Below, in pieces: positions 54,271 to 64,000 of a stretch of DNA of 64,000 bases (positions are counted from its first letter, which is position 1; every line of letters starts with the position of its first letter). A program made the position numbers and the translations under genes. The stretch lies in NCBI GenBank assembly GCA_037783415.1, contig JAZGTN010000168.1, positions 248,001 to 312,000 of the forward strand, written 5' to 3'. The notes beneath the pieces were generated by a model. That model was not told the origin of the DNA and searched no databases. It saw only the letters and a list, made by a program, of their open reading frames with translations. The DNA comes from Leptasterias polaris (taxonomy: Eukaryota > Echinodermata > Asteroidea > Forcipulatida > Asteriidae).

Positions 54271-55590
54271 ACCCTGTTTCAACGGTTTATAATCCGGTAT
54301 ACGTAAGCCGCGGCTTATGAACCGGTACCGATAAGCCGCGGCTTATGATCCGATATTCTTTTTTTCCACACCATGCACATCACTTTCCATGAAGTTGACA
54401 GTGTTTAAAAGCTTTCCAGCCTCACCCCTCCCCCATATGTTTCTGATCATTACCAGAATCTGTACCTTGTCCTATAACAAAAGTATTTTTAAAGTGCAAA
54501 ATATTGATAAGGCAAAACAAGGATAAGTAATAATGGTACCACTAAGACCCAAAGTAGATTCCATTGTTTTATTTCAGACGCAAACTAAAAACGGTTTTAA
54601 AATTAAAATAGAAACATAGTTTTACTTCTTGTTGTCACACATAATTAACCCTAATTTAAAGTTAAGGGGGGAAACGTCAGCTTCTAGGATTCCGGTTAAA
54701 AAGTGGATGTTTTTTTATATAATTCGGCATAGGGCGCTAGATAATTATGTCCCAAGATCTCGACTCCGAGACGTTCAATCTCCCTTTTCATTCTTCTTTG
54801 CTAAGTTCATGAATTTTCATAAAGCACAATTTAACGTCTTCTAGTTGGAGTGAAAACAGCTGTACCACGGTGCAGTTTCAATTGCTGCAATGCCCATTAT
54901 GAACCGTATGCAATGACGTCAAAATGACGCCATCTTAGAGGTAAAAACAATGATGAAAAGATAGAAAAACACACGCCATCTTAGAGGTAAAAACGATGAT
55001 GAAAAGATAGAAAAATACACAACTATGTCCATGCTGCGCATAGGATCAGCCAATAAGCTATACCTCTTTTGACCTTTAGCAGAGGGCGCCCTCGTCAAAT
55101 GATGTCAGGCGAGTAAGGTCTATACAAATTGGCGCCCTTCCAATGCTATTTTCCCTACTTTGAAAGTATTTCAGACGGAGATATTTCTATACGAAATAAT
55201 TTGTTTGTTTGTGATCGTTGTGGTCGAATGTTCCCTAGTACTTTGCTTGAATGTTCCCTCCTGATGTCTCAAAAACACTTTGAGGTTCTATAATAATATA
55301 TGAGGAAAATCTACTGGCAACTTCTCCGATGTAGGTCCAAAGCATTCCTTTCCCCAAAACTCAGTGAATAAAATAATTCTATAAAGTTATGTGCAATAAA
55401 CTTAAATTGATTTCCAGCGCTGATGTACAACTGTTTGACACAATAAAACCAGTTATGTTGGGGGAAAAATCAAAGCTCAAAATGAGACTCGAACCCGCGA
55501 CTTTTCACTTTCAAATAATAGGATTGATCGTGTCGCCAATGTTGAACTGTGTCAACGGGGAACTGATGACGTTATTTTTAAAACTTTGTC

Positions 55591-58500
55591 TCACAAGTTC
55601 TCCATTTGATATTTCAGCAGCATGTAATCAATCTTGTTGACAAGGTCCGTAAGTTTGGGAATGACGCTCAGTACACCCCGGTAAAAGTTTCGCTCCTCCG
55701 CGCCCTCGAAGTACTCCTCCGGCATCGCGTCTACGCTCGGGTGGTCCATCTTGGTCAAGTCCGTCGCCGGATTGGTCAGATTTGACCACGTGGTCAAAGT
55801 GACCTCCAGGTCCTCCCTGGTTCTCCGTTGTCGTTGGTTTTCCATCTCCTCGGGCAGCTGCTTCATTGTCAGGTACACGTTCATCTTGACGTGCTGTCGG
55901 AGGATCCGGAAGTTGTTGAGGTTCCTCAGGAACGTGTGGAGTAAAGAGCGGAGGTCAATGGCCGGGAGGTCAACTGTCTCATCAAAAGTCCATGACGTCA
56001 TGCAACTCTCTAGCATTTTTAGTGATGAGAAACACTCTACCTGAAAGTTCGAAATAAACATTGGCTTTTTTAAATCAAACTCTTTGGAAATACTTTCTAC
56101 TAAAGCTAAATAAATCTGCTGTGAATTGAAGTGGTTGAGAAAAAACAGGTCATTCACCCGTAATAAATCGAAGTTTCGATCAGCATGCTTTCATCATTCA
56201 GGATATAAAAGCCAGGAGTAGCGATCTACTGGTACTGTGACAGAAAACGCAAAGGATGTCATCTTATTTCAGACGGAGCGTGATCAATTAAAAAAAATCT
56301 TGAAAGTGTTCGACAGTCTCCTCTGTCTAGAAGGGAACTACTTGCACTTCCTAAACAAATTTGTATTTGCAAAATAACGGAGGAAATGGCCAACCACACT
56401 TAACTTCGTACAGTGTTTTTCAGTTTTCTTAGGAACTAGTATAAAAATAAAAATAAACGGAAATCAGCAGATCAGCCGACAAGAAGTTGCATGCCTGTAC
56501 ATTTTACAGTATTTACAAACCCCCTTCACCAGTACAACTATGTTTTGAAATTAAATAGACTGGCCGACTGTGTATTCCAATTCCCTTACTTGGTTAGTTA
56601 TTAAATTTAGAAGGCAAAGTAGCCCCACGGGATTTGGGTCCAACCTGAACCGGAATTTTTTAGAGTGAAACAATGTAAAAAGAGAGCTTTGAGACTGACA
56701 CAAGAGTATCAATTGTATTTCCAGTTCAATCATAGGATATAATGCTGCTGTCCAACGGAGCTCTGCGAAATTTGACAGAGTTCCAACATAGCAGAAGAAT
56801 TGCTTTACCTGCGAAGGCTTGACTCGCCGCAGTGCTTTGATGAAGTACCTGGCAGCCTTCTCGAATTTGCTGTTGCATACCAACGTAGCGTGAAGTTGTT
56901 CTTGGTAATGTTTGTGTAGTTTTTGGATCAGTCGGAGAAACTTTGCCTTCCGCTCGGAAACCTCTGCCAGAGAGAAACAAACAAAACAGATTGTTGAAAG
57001 ATATCTCGACAACTAGACAATTTTTTTTTATGTTTACAAAATGCATCGTCAATCGGAACTTGCAACAACAACAAAAACATTCAGAACGAGGGCACTATCA
57101 TTTTTAAATCGAACAGTCAACGAAACTGGGCAAGGGCACTGTGTGTATCACAAGCTTAGCGAGTCTACGGTATGTAACTTGTTTCTTCTGTACACAAGAA
57201 TAGTTTACAAAACATGGAATATGTTGATGTTAACGGTTTAGAAAACCTAATTGTTTTGACACGCAGGTTCTAATATTTCATGGCATGCCAGAAACAGCAG
57301 ATAATGGTCTGGGTTTGTTAATCCTTCAAATGCATTTACACGATGATTCCCCCAGCGGGAAGATTAAGAATACTATCATGTTAAAACGGTCCCATCAACT
57401 GACCGATATTAAGTGGAATTTCAATTCGATCCGGGTCGTTCTCCCACGATGCCGTTGATCGCGCCGCCATTCTCGTCACCCGAGAAGGTGAGACGACCCA
57501 ACAACAGTTCGCAACTTTTCTACGTTTTGTGTTCTGGCCAACTGGCTCCAAATCTTTGCCTCACGGTCGTTGATTTCACCGATTTGAAGTTACAGTCGAC
57601 CCTCTAAATAATTCTATCTCTCCACAGTCCCAATCTTTCTGTATAACCAATGTTTCCAAAACTCCATGCACGACATTCCAACCATAACACCAATGTGACC
57701 CAGAAGGGGAAAACAGCACGGTTAAACTTTGAACTTCGATGACAACGACCGTTACCAGATTTGTTGATTCGTGATACAAATGTTTCTGTAACTGGTGGTT
57801 GCCTCGACCAAGATGTCATAAACCATTGAACACACACACAACAGTAGTATGGGTCTTGTTTGCACTTTGTGCTGTATCCACGACTGACAAACCACCTCCG
57901 TCACTTTAGCGGCATTGTCGAACATTTACTTAACAAACGTTTGGATGAAAAGAGTGGGACAGGGACATTTGATGAATACATTATTTAATACAATTGTATT
58001 TAGTTTGACAAGTGCTGCTTAAATTGCATTAAGAACGGTTGGTGTTGACGATCTGTAGGAACATTTATAGAGAGGGTCAGAGAAGGTGTAATTGTGTCCC
58101 ATGATCGATTACATACTGAAAGTTAAAGTGTTTTCTAAACAGCTTCGTACAATTAATGTAACAACATAATTATTCCAAGTCACACGGTGCATCGTGTAGT
58201 CATTGTGACGTTCTGCCGCCCGGCTTTTTTAAATTATGTACCGTTGGGTATTTTTTTTTTAGCCGTTCGATTGTTTGATTTCTGTAGAATGTAGATATGC
58301 CTTTATTCTGGTTCTTGCTCTATGATTAAACCAACCGGTGAAAATTTCATTTCAAAAGGTGGTAGTGTTTATGCGATATTGCCGAAACATTCAGAGAAAA
58401 CGGAAATCGGATCGTTAATAATTTCAGGCGAGTCGTGTGGTATCTAGCGCCATCATTTGGCGATGGATCTTGACGGACTAAATAAACATAATGAGGATCT

Positions 58501-61269
58501 GATTTCCTATAAAAGTGTGTCTATTTCTCTGTTTTAGGCACATGGAGGCTTGATTTTTCACCCCACAGAACGCCAAAGGAAGGGGGGCTTCGCCCCCTGA
58601 ACCCCCAACGGGGCTTCGCCCCTGAACCCCACCAGGGGCCGTAAGACCGGCCCCTGGACCCCACCCATTTTTGTTTTACCCTCTAATACAAAAAACTGGT
58701 TGCGCCTTTGTGCCCCCGGTTTAAAAAATCCTGGATCCGCCCCTGACTTGTGTAAACCTTCCGAGCATTCAATCTTGAAAAAACAGGCTAAACAACTCTT
58801 GGCAAGTAGGACCATTTTTCAGCTCAAGGCCTGGGTCATCCAAAGTACTTCATGTTGGGATTCAACAAGCCCCAGCTAGGTCACAATTGGTCACAGTACC
58901 CAAGTTTTATTTGGCACTCATATCTGTCTAGTATATAATTTTTTGAGGGCCTACAGAACATTCATGAGGCCGACACTCTGGTTTATCCCTGTTTTATTGG
59001 GGGGGGGGGGGGGGGGGGCAGGCTTTATGAAACAGTAGTCAGGATCCAGCAGTCTCGTGGAAGCAGTTTAGACGCGTGAGAGCCGTTACCGGAACAAACA
59101 TTCAAACGACTTGTCCACAAGTCTATTATAATCATCACGGCCCGCCTTCAAACCCAAAACCTGACTCGGTGAAAAGAAACAAGGATACCTTTGTTTCAGA
59201 ACGGCCAAGTACATATTAAAGGTCATGGGAAAAATGTGCCAAGTCAATGAAACGCATTTGATCTGTTGTTTAAAGGGAAAAACTAGTTATCAACTTGTTT
59301 TGAAGAATGTTTTTTTCTTTCTTAATTCTCTCGATCGGTTTCAGAAGAATTAACAGTCATGAAACATGTTTCAAACTGTTGTGTTCCGGTTTACGACGGA
59401 TGAGTATTCGCAATTAATGGTGTAATTACGAGAATGTTTACGTTCGTTATTGTTACCACTGCGATAAAGCGAGGAGACAAATATAACGTAACATGAATGA
59501 TTTCCACTAAGGTTTATAAAGAAACAGCGGTTTGCATTTTGTGAACGTTGTAATAATTTGTGGACCCTTTGTACGGAAGGAAGGTTGTGAAGGATTGGTT
59601 ATCAAAGCTGCAGGACCCAATTTTTGCCGACAGAATTATTTTGCTTATAAGGTCTTTATAGATTGTTAAATACTCCAAAAATTCATAACCATACAAAAAC
59701 GTACTTGGTAAAGAAGCACTGCAGCTGTTGATAGTTTAAACTATTTAGAAAAAGGAATTCCTAATTGAAGCAACATTTTTTGGATAATTCTTCATCAAAA
59801 AAACAATAGGATATGAGAGGCGATTCGTGCAGGAATCGTTTGTCAGATTTCTGGGGGTTGGTGTCCATTCACGAATGTGGACAGAGATGCGGTTGGTACC
59901 CGTTGTCACCTCACTAAATGTGGATGGATTCGACGTTCTTGTGAAAATATACCAAAGGCAGTTGTTTGGCCGTTTTCCCAACAAGTAGGCACTGTTGTAT
60001 CCAGCAGAAACTTTCACATGTGACTTTGATTGTATTCTGTCTTTATAATTTTTGCCTATAAATCAGCATTACGTTTAATAACAAATCTAGACCCTACCTT
60101 ACCGACAACAGTTCGTGGACCGGTAAGGATCAGTTTGTATACAACTTCCATATACCATCATTCGCAGCTGTGCACACAAATCTCGCGATGTTAAAGTGTA
60201 AACCTTTTCACACTTGACCCTTTAATCATGTGCAATTTTAGTTAATTATTATTTAATCCTGACAGAAATAATAGTAACATCTGGATCTTGTTCCTCGTTT
60301 ACTCAATTTACATCGATGTTGTAGATAGTGATTTAGAGACTATTTTCACTGGACACTCCAAGCGCCTTAAGCGATTTTAGATGTTTTTCAAAATGTATAT
60401 CTTCTATTTTCTTGTGTAACTCACATTGGCAACATTGATAATTGTCCAAGACCAGTATTTGCACTTTGTGTCACCCGAAATACATGAAATAAACATGATT
60501 GTGAAAATCTAGACTCGTCGGTCGTTGGAGTCACGAGAATACTGTGAAAGAAACTAATATGTTTTTACTGTTCTTTTATATAACATCGAGTTTTAGTATC
60601 GCGAAATCAAAACTAATTGTTTTACTCATTTCTCAAAAACTAATAGCATTTCAGGCAAACATATTATGTCAAGGGAAGTTTTCCATCATGACCATCTTTG
60701 TACCATGTAAATAATGTGCAAATCTGGAAACATCTATATTATGTTCAATCTTCTACCAGTGTTGTGCACACAACAACAAAATGGTGGGGGGGGGGGGGGG
60801 GGGGGGGGACACACACACACAACAACAACACAAATGCTTGAACTTTTGCATATGCAACGAACAAAGAACAAAATACATGTAACATGGCAGTATTATTGTT
60901 TTAATATGGCTGATGGATGGACGTATAAGAAAATGTCCCGACAATAATACATTTTTAGTTTTTAATTATCTACCACTTATCACTGGCGGATTCCCCCCCC
61001 CCCCCGTGAAATATCTTTTATAAAAACTTTTATGTTTTTATTAAAGATATTTATATTTCTAATTCTTAAAAAATTGGCATCTAACAAATCAAAATTTTAC
61101 AGTCGAATCGACCAATAATCGGACCTATCTATATAAAAACGAAATATTATAAGTAATTTAATTAAACCGCTCTCAACAAATGTATAATTTCTTGAAATAA
61201 AATAAGCAATTTACCTGCTGTAGCGGCTGTCTTTTTCGGCGGTGGGTAGAGGCGATTTAGATAATCCAT
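55591..61269 (-). CDS. Helical protein, possibly TNFAIP8/TIPE-like, 3 exons
   Basis: Exons in transcript order: 61215-61269, 56809-56963, 55591-56040; GT-AG borders, phases close, 219 residues (TNFAIP8 family about 185-200). Exon 1 encodes a short start MDYLNRLYPPPKK. The rest is helical and charged. Features recalling the TIPE fold are an amphipathic LRLIQKLHKHYQEQL and ARYFIKALRRV (roughly helices 1-2), SCMTSWTFDETVDLPAIDLRSLL (compare the family's MTVVSF...DYTFD...L..LL), and a C-terminal FYRGVLSVIPKLTDLVNKI resembling the last TIPE helix. TIPE proteins bind phosphoinositides and modulate cell death and inflammation. The match is weak and by eye. An unrelated all-helical family is possible, and a Gln/Arg-rich insert near residues 130-145 is not typical. 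That a gene exists is better supported than its family. Confidence 0.6.
58325..58400. repeat. Fragment of the CTGTATACGTTTGGTAAT MITE
   Basis: GTGAAAATTTCATTTCAAAA, GGTGGTAGTGTTTATGCGAT and ATTGCCGAAACATTCAGAG match the interior of the two full copies. TIPE-like gene intron 1. Confidence 0.55.
58555..58745. repeat. GC-rich repeat with GGGGCTTCGCCCC hairpins
   Basis: Two GGGGCTTCGCCCC palindromes, CCCCTGAACCCC blocks and the end AATCCTGGATCCGCCCCTG, typical of the terminal region of a DNA transposon seen in many invertebrates. The class is not assigned. TIPE-like gene intron 1. Confidence 0.5.
59045..59135. repeat. CGCG-rich TIR element, right-end relic
   Basis: CAGCAGTCTCGTGGAAGCAG, GAGAGCCGTTACCGGAACAA and CGACTTGTCCACAAGTCTAT match one end of 44294-44520 and 52613-52906. 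It follows a long G run (about 58999-59018). Confidence 0.5.
59660..60100. repeat. AATCGTTTCTCA dispersed repeat, uninterrupted copy
   Basis: Left part (CATACAAAAACGTACTTGGT, AAGCACTGCAGCTGTTGATA, GGATAATTCTTCA) is followed directly by the right part (GGAATCGTTTGTCAGATTTC, GGTTGGTACCCGTTGTCACC, AAATCAGCATTACGTTTAAT). This is the empty-site form of the repeat split by a LINE at 44954-45718. Confidence 0.7.
60783..60830. repeat. Poly-G followed by CA/CAACAA microsatellite
   Basis: A G run of over 20 bases followed by ACACACACAC and CAACAACAACA. TIPE-like gene intron 1, about 390 bp from exon 1. Confidence 0.85.
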
Positions 61270-62392
61270 TGTTTTAAAAAAAGTTGTCAAATATAGTATT
61301 GATGTCGTACCGGCGCTCGAAACTCAGTTTTACAGTTAAGTCCACGAATAATATAAAAAAAAGACCGTGATGGTTTGGGCATGACGACCTTGTCGATATC
61401 GGTCAAAACACTCCTTCACCCTGATAAACTGTTTCGTGAGGGACGAAATGGAGTTCGGGTCCCCGTTGTCACTCTTTAGGCTGTAGGCACTATAGGCAGT
61501 AACCGTGGGTCAAGTGTCCTAACTATGTAGAACCATGGTAGAGCCGTAGAGAACTCTCGGTAGAACTGGTCTCAGTCAGTGACTCCGTGAAAAACTTTGA
61601 AATGACTCCAAATTAGTTTTCTTCATCGGCAGAGGTGCGGTGTATTGATTACCAAATTATCTTGTATACCTTGATAAGTACTGATTGTACAACATCACTG
61701 ATGAAGCAATCCAGCTTATCTGGTTGTCATGATGTCGTTGGATCGGATTGAAATTCCTATTTACCCCGGAACAAATACAGTTCTTGCGGCCGACTTCAGT
61801 TGCTGGTGAGGCTATGGAAGCCAGAGGAGGGAAATGTGATTATACGAGCTAGCTGCGGGGGAAACGGGAACCCTGGCGACTGAACCTGTCATCGCCTGCG
61901 GCAATCTGGTCGTTTCAGCCCCGCTTCATAACCGTGAACTGATAAGCCCTCAACCTTGTCTGACCTCCATTTTCCCACAAAGTGTGTTCTTTTCAAAATT
62001 AATAATAATGGAAATTCACACCTTGTGTGAATTGTGAGATTAATCAGTTTGATCAAAACACGAATCACGTCGGGGGTTAGACTTGGCTCGAGTCGGTTCT
62101 CGTGCTTGGTTCGCTGTTCCGCAGGACTATTTTATCGTTATGAGCCATACGAGCACGATAAATTCAGATCAGAGGCAGTGTGTGGTGGAATAAATAATGG
62201 GTGGAGTCTGAGCTGTCAGTCAGCGCATATTAAGACTAATGTCCAAATATAAAATAAGTTACAATACAACTGTAGCCTTACTTCAAGGCACGTACGCCAG
62301 TTTCTTGCCTCCCAACCACGGAGGATCCAAACTTGTTTTTGTTTAGCGGTTATTTAATAAGTGTTTTGAGGCATGAGGTTTTGATATATGTT

Positions 62393-62700
62393 CGGTTTGC
62401 GGTAACACCAATTATGTATAAATCTACTTTGCTGTGAAGATTGTTCTTGACTTGTATTGTTACAACTGCCCTGGAGTAGATTTCGGAATTCAGGAGGTTG
62501 TTAGCTTTAAAATAAACACTACCCTGCTTTGGCTTAACTCGAGAGGTATAGACAATCGGCTGGAACTACTTTTGCTTAGTGGATCGAGGGGTGACTTCTC
62601 GTTATTAACTTCTCTGCCGCAGAGTGAGTTCTATTGGTCTCAACGTTTCGACTAGCCTGCTCTATAGTCATCAGGAGTTAAGTGTTGCAAGAAAGATCAG
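62393..62700 (+). repeat. Dispersed repeat, TTTGCGGTAACACC family, copy 2
   Basis: GTTTGCGGTAACACC, CTACTTTGCTGTGAAG, CTGCCCTGGAGTAGAT, AGTGGATCGAGGGGTGACTT, CTGCCGCAGAGTGAGTTCTA, GGTCTCAACGTTTCGACTAG and CTGCTCTATAGTCATCAGG, in the same order as 10399-10700. Confidence 0.65.
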
Positions 62701-63501
62701 TGTTTGTTGTAATGCAGGATAGGTGACGAACAAATAAAAATATGATATTGGAAATTAGTCAATACCAAATAATTTTTTTAAATTATATTGTAGCTCTCCA
62801 CTTTTATGAACCTGGCGCGCCTTGAGTGGAGGCTACTCATTTTGTAGGCTGGAATATGCTTCGTAATCACTTCAAACAAAACACCATGCTGGGCAACGGT
62901 TTAAAGTGTATAGTTGCTTTTGATCAGTAATCAAATAGTTGCATCAATGGGTATCCAGGCCATTGTGTGCTTTAATCACCCATTTTGAACCGGCAATGGG
63001 TCAGAGGTCAAGTTTACTCCGGGCAGAAACTTTGATTGATGAGCTAGAAGTGTATGACGTAACCATGGTTACGTGCACCTTTGTTGTTTTAAGTATTGTT
63101 TGCTAAATGCTGATTTTTTCCTTCCCGAGATTGGCTGATTGGAACAATGTGTTTGATTTAGGCAGTAATGACGCATATCACAATGCATTAACTGATAACG
63201 GATAATGTAGAAACATGTGTACAAACACGAATTGATAAGGCAGATCAGGATTCAGCATTGTGGTGAACCTTAAAACCCACCCGGTGACAGCCCCGCGTAC
63301 CCCCCCCCCCCCCCCCCCCCCCCCCTCCCACTCCCAACATACACCCATGTTTGTCGACCAAGAAATCGAAGACTTCTCTTCGTTCTCCCATTGTCTGGAC
63401 TTCGTTTTTTTTTTAGAGACGTCCCCGTTTGTTTTGTACGCGAAAGCGAAACGATCGAGGACGTCTTCACTCTGTCGGAACACCCGGATCCATTTGGTTA
63501 A

Positions 63502-63945
63502 AGTGGTAAAGTCTCATGTCAATAGAGCATACTCCGACTGAGTTTCAAGTAGTGGTAAAGTCTCATGTCAATAAAGTATGCTCCAACTGAGTCTCAAGTA
63601 GTGGTAAAGTCTCATGTCAATAGAGCATACTCCAACTGAGTCTCAAGTAGTGAAGTCGCGTGTCAATAAAGCATACTCCAACTGAGTATCAAGTATAGTG
63701 GTAAAGTATCATGTTAATAGAACATACTCCAACTGAGTCTCAAGTAGTGGTAAAGTCTCATGTTGATAGAACATACTCCAACTGAGTCTCAAGTAGTGGT
63801 AAAGTCTCATGTCAATAGAGCATACTCCAACTGAGTCTCAAGTATAGTGGTAAAGTCTCATGTCAATAGAACATACTCCAACTGAGTCTCAAGTAGTGGT
63901 AAAGTCTCATGTCAATAAAGCACTCTCAAACTAATTTTAAGTAAA
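63502..63945. repeat. Tandem array, about 49-bp unit, nine copies
   Basis: Units (GTGGTAAAGTCTCATGTCAA, TAGAGCATACTCCAACTGAG, TCTCAAGTA) start near 63502, 63551, 63600 and so on, some with a 2-bp TA insertion. The last copy is diverged and the array ends about 55 bp before the window edge. Confidence 0.92.
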
Positions 63946-64000
63946 GCTAAAGTTGGTCCAAGTCAAGTCACACATAACAAAATAAATAATAATAAAATAA

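Larger units (their letters stand above)
51857..55590. other. Intergenic between death-domain and TIPE-like genes
   Basis: Tail-to-tail interval. AATAAA at 52047-52052 is a candidate poly(A) signal for the death-domain gene. It contains CGCG-rich TIR element copies, CCCAATTTCAT repeats, a reverse transcriptase pseudogene and a 42-bp duplication near 54930-55020. No additional gene recognised. Confidence 0.55.
61270..64000. other. Upstream region of the TIPE-like gene to window end
   Basis: No gene recognised. The first few hundred bases should hold the promoter and 5' UTR of the minus-strand gene. Beyond are the TTTGCGGTAACACC repeat at 62393-62700, a C homopolymer at about 63301-63325 and a tandem array. 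The ORF over the C run at 63260-63541 owes its proline stretch to the homopolymer and I do not call it. Confidence 0.55.

Noticed and set aside
58558..58815. 85-codon minus-strand frame with SGADPGF
   Set aside because: This string is the translation of a common GC-rich invertebrate repeat end, not a gene.
63260..63541. 93-codon frame with a proline run
   Set aside because: The proline run is the translation of a C homopolymer, and the same DNA gives a glycine run on the other strand. No further support.

Overview
The window is animal nuclear DNA. Its genes are split by GT-AG introns of about 0.4 to 4.5 kb. It is AT-rich, and the introns and intergenic DNA are packed with relics of non-LTR retrotransposons, tRNA-derived SINEs, terminal-inverted-repeat (TIR) elements and minisatellites. 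All gene products are animal families. An invertebrate deuterostome, perhaps an echinoderm such as a sea star, fits best. That placement rests on protein resemblance and the style of the repeats and is an inference.

Layout, left to right. (1) MCCC2, minus strand, 2607-13224, 15 exons, 563 residues: beta subunit of mitochondrial 3-methylcrotonyl-CoA carboxylase (leucine breakdown). (2) PDK, minus strand, 18205-34763, 12 exons, 415 residues: mitochondrial pyruvate dehydrogenase kinase. (3) CDV3 homologue, plus strand, 35607-41204, 5 exons, 258 residues, head-to-head with PDK across about 0.84 kb. (4) GGACT, minus strand, 48219-49256, 2 exons, 168 residues: gamma-glutamylaminecyclotransferase. 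(5) A small death-domain protein, plus strand, 50887-51856, 2 exons, head-to-head with GGACT. (6) A three-exon helical protein, minus strand, 55591-61269, 219 residues, that I tentatively place near the TNFAIP8/TIPE family; it is tail-to-tail with the death-domain gene. Every exon was joined by hand and the reading phase closes at every junction.

The intergenic parts (1-2606, 13225-18204, 41205-48218, 51857-55590, 61270-64000) show no convincing gene. They hold dispersed repeat families, three reverse-transcriptase remnants, and arrays such as the roughly 49-bp repeat that ends the window.

Two genes act in mitochondrial carbon metabolism (MCCC2, PDK) and two lie near cell-death families (death domain, TIPE-like). 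No operon-like system exists here. I saw no undescribed multi-gene system. The most notable points are a tandem repeat that copies the MCCC2 exon-3 splice donor, a 1,477-bp TIR element with a 6-bp target-site duplication in a PDK intron, a dated LINE-into-repeat insertion with a 9-bp duplication, and the death-domain/TIPE-like gene pair.
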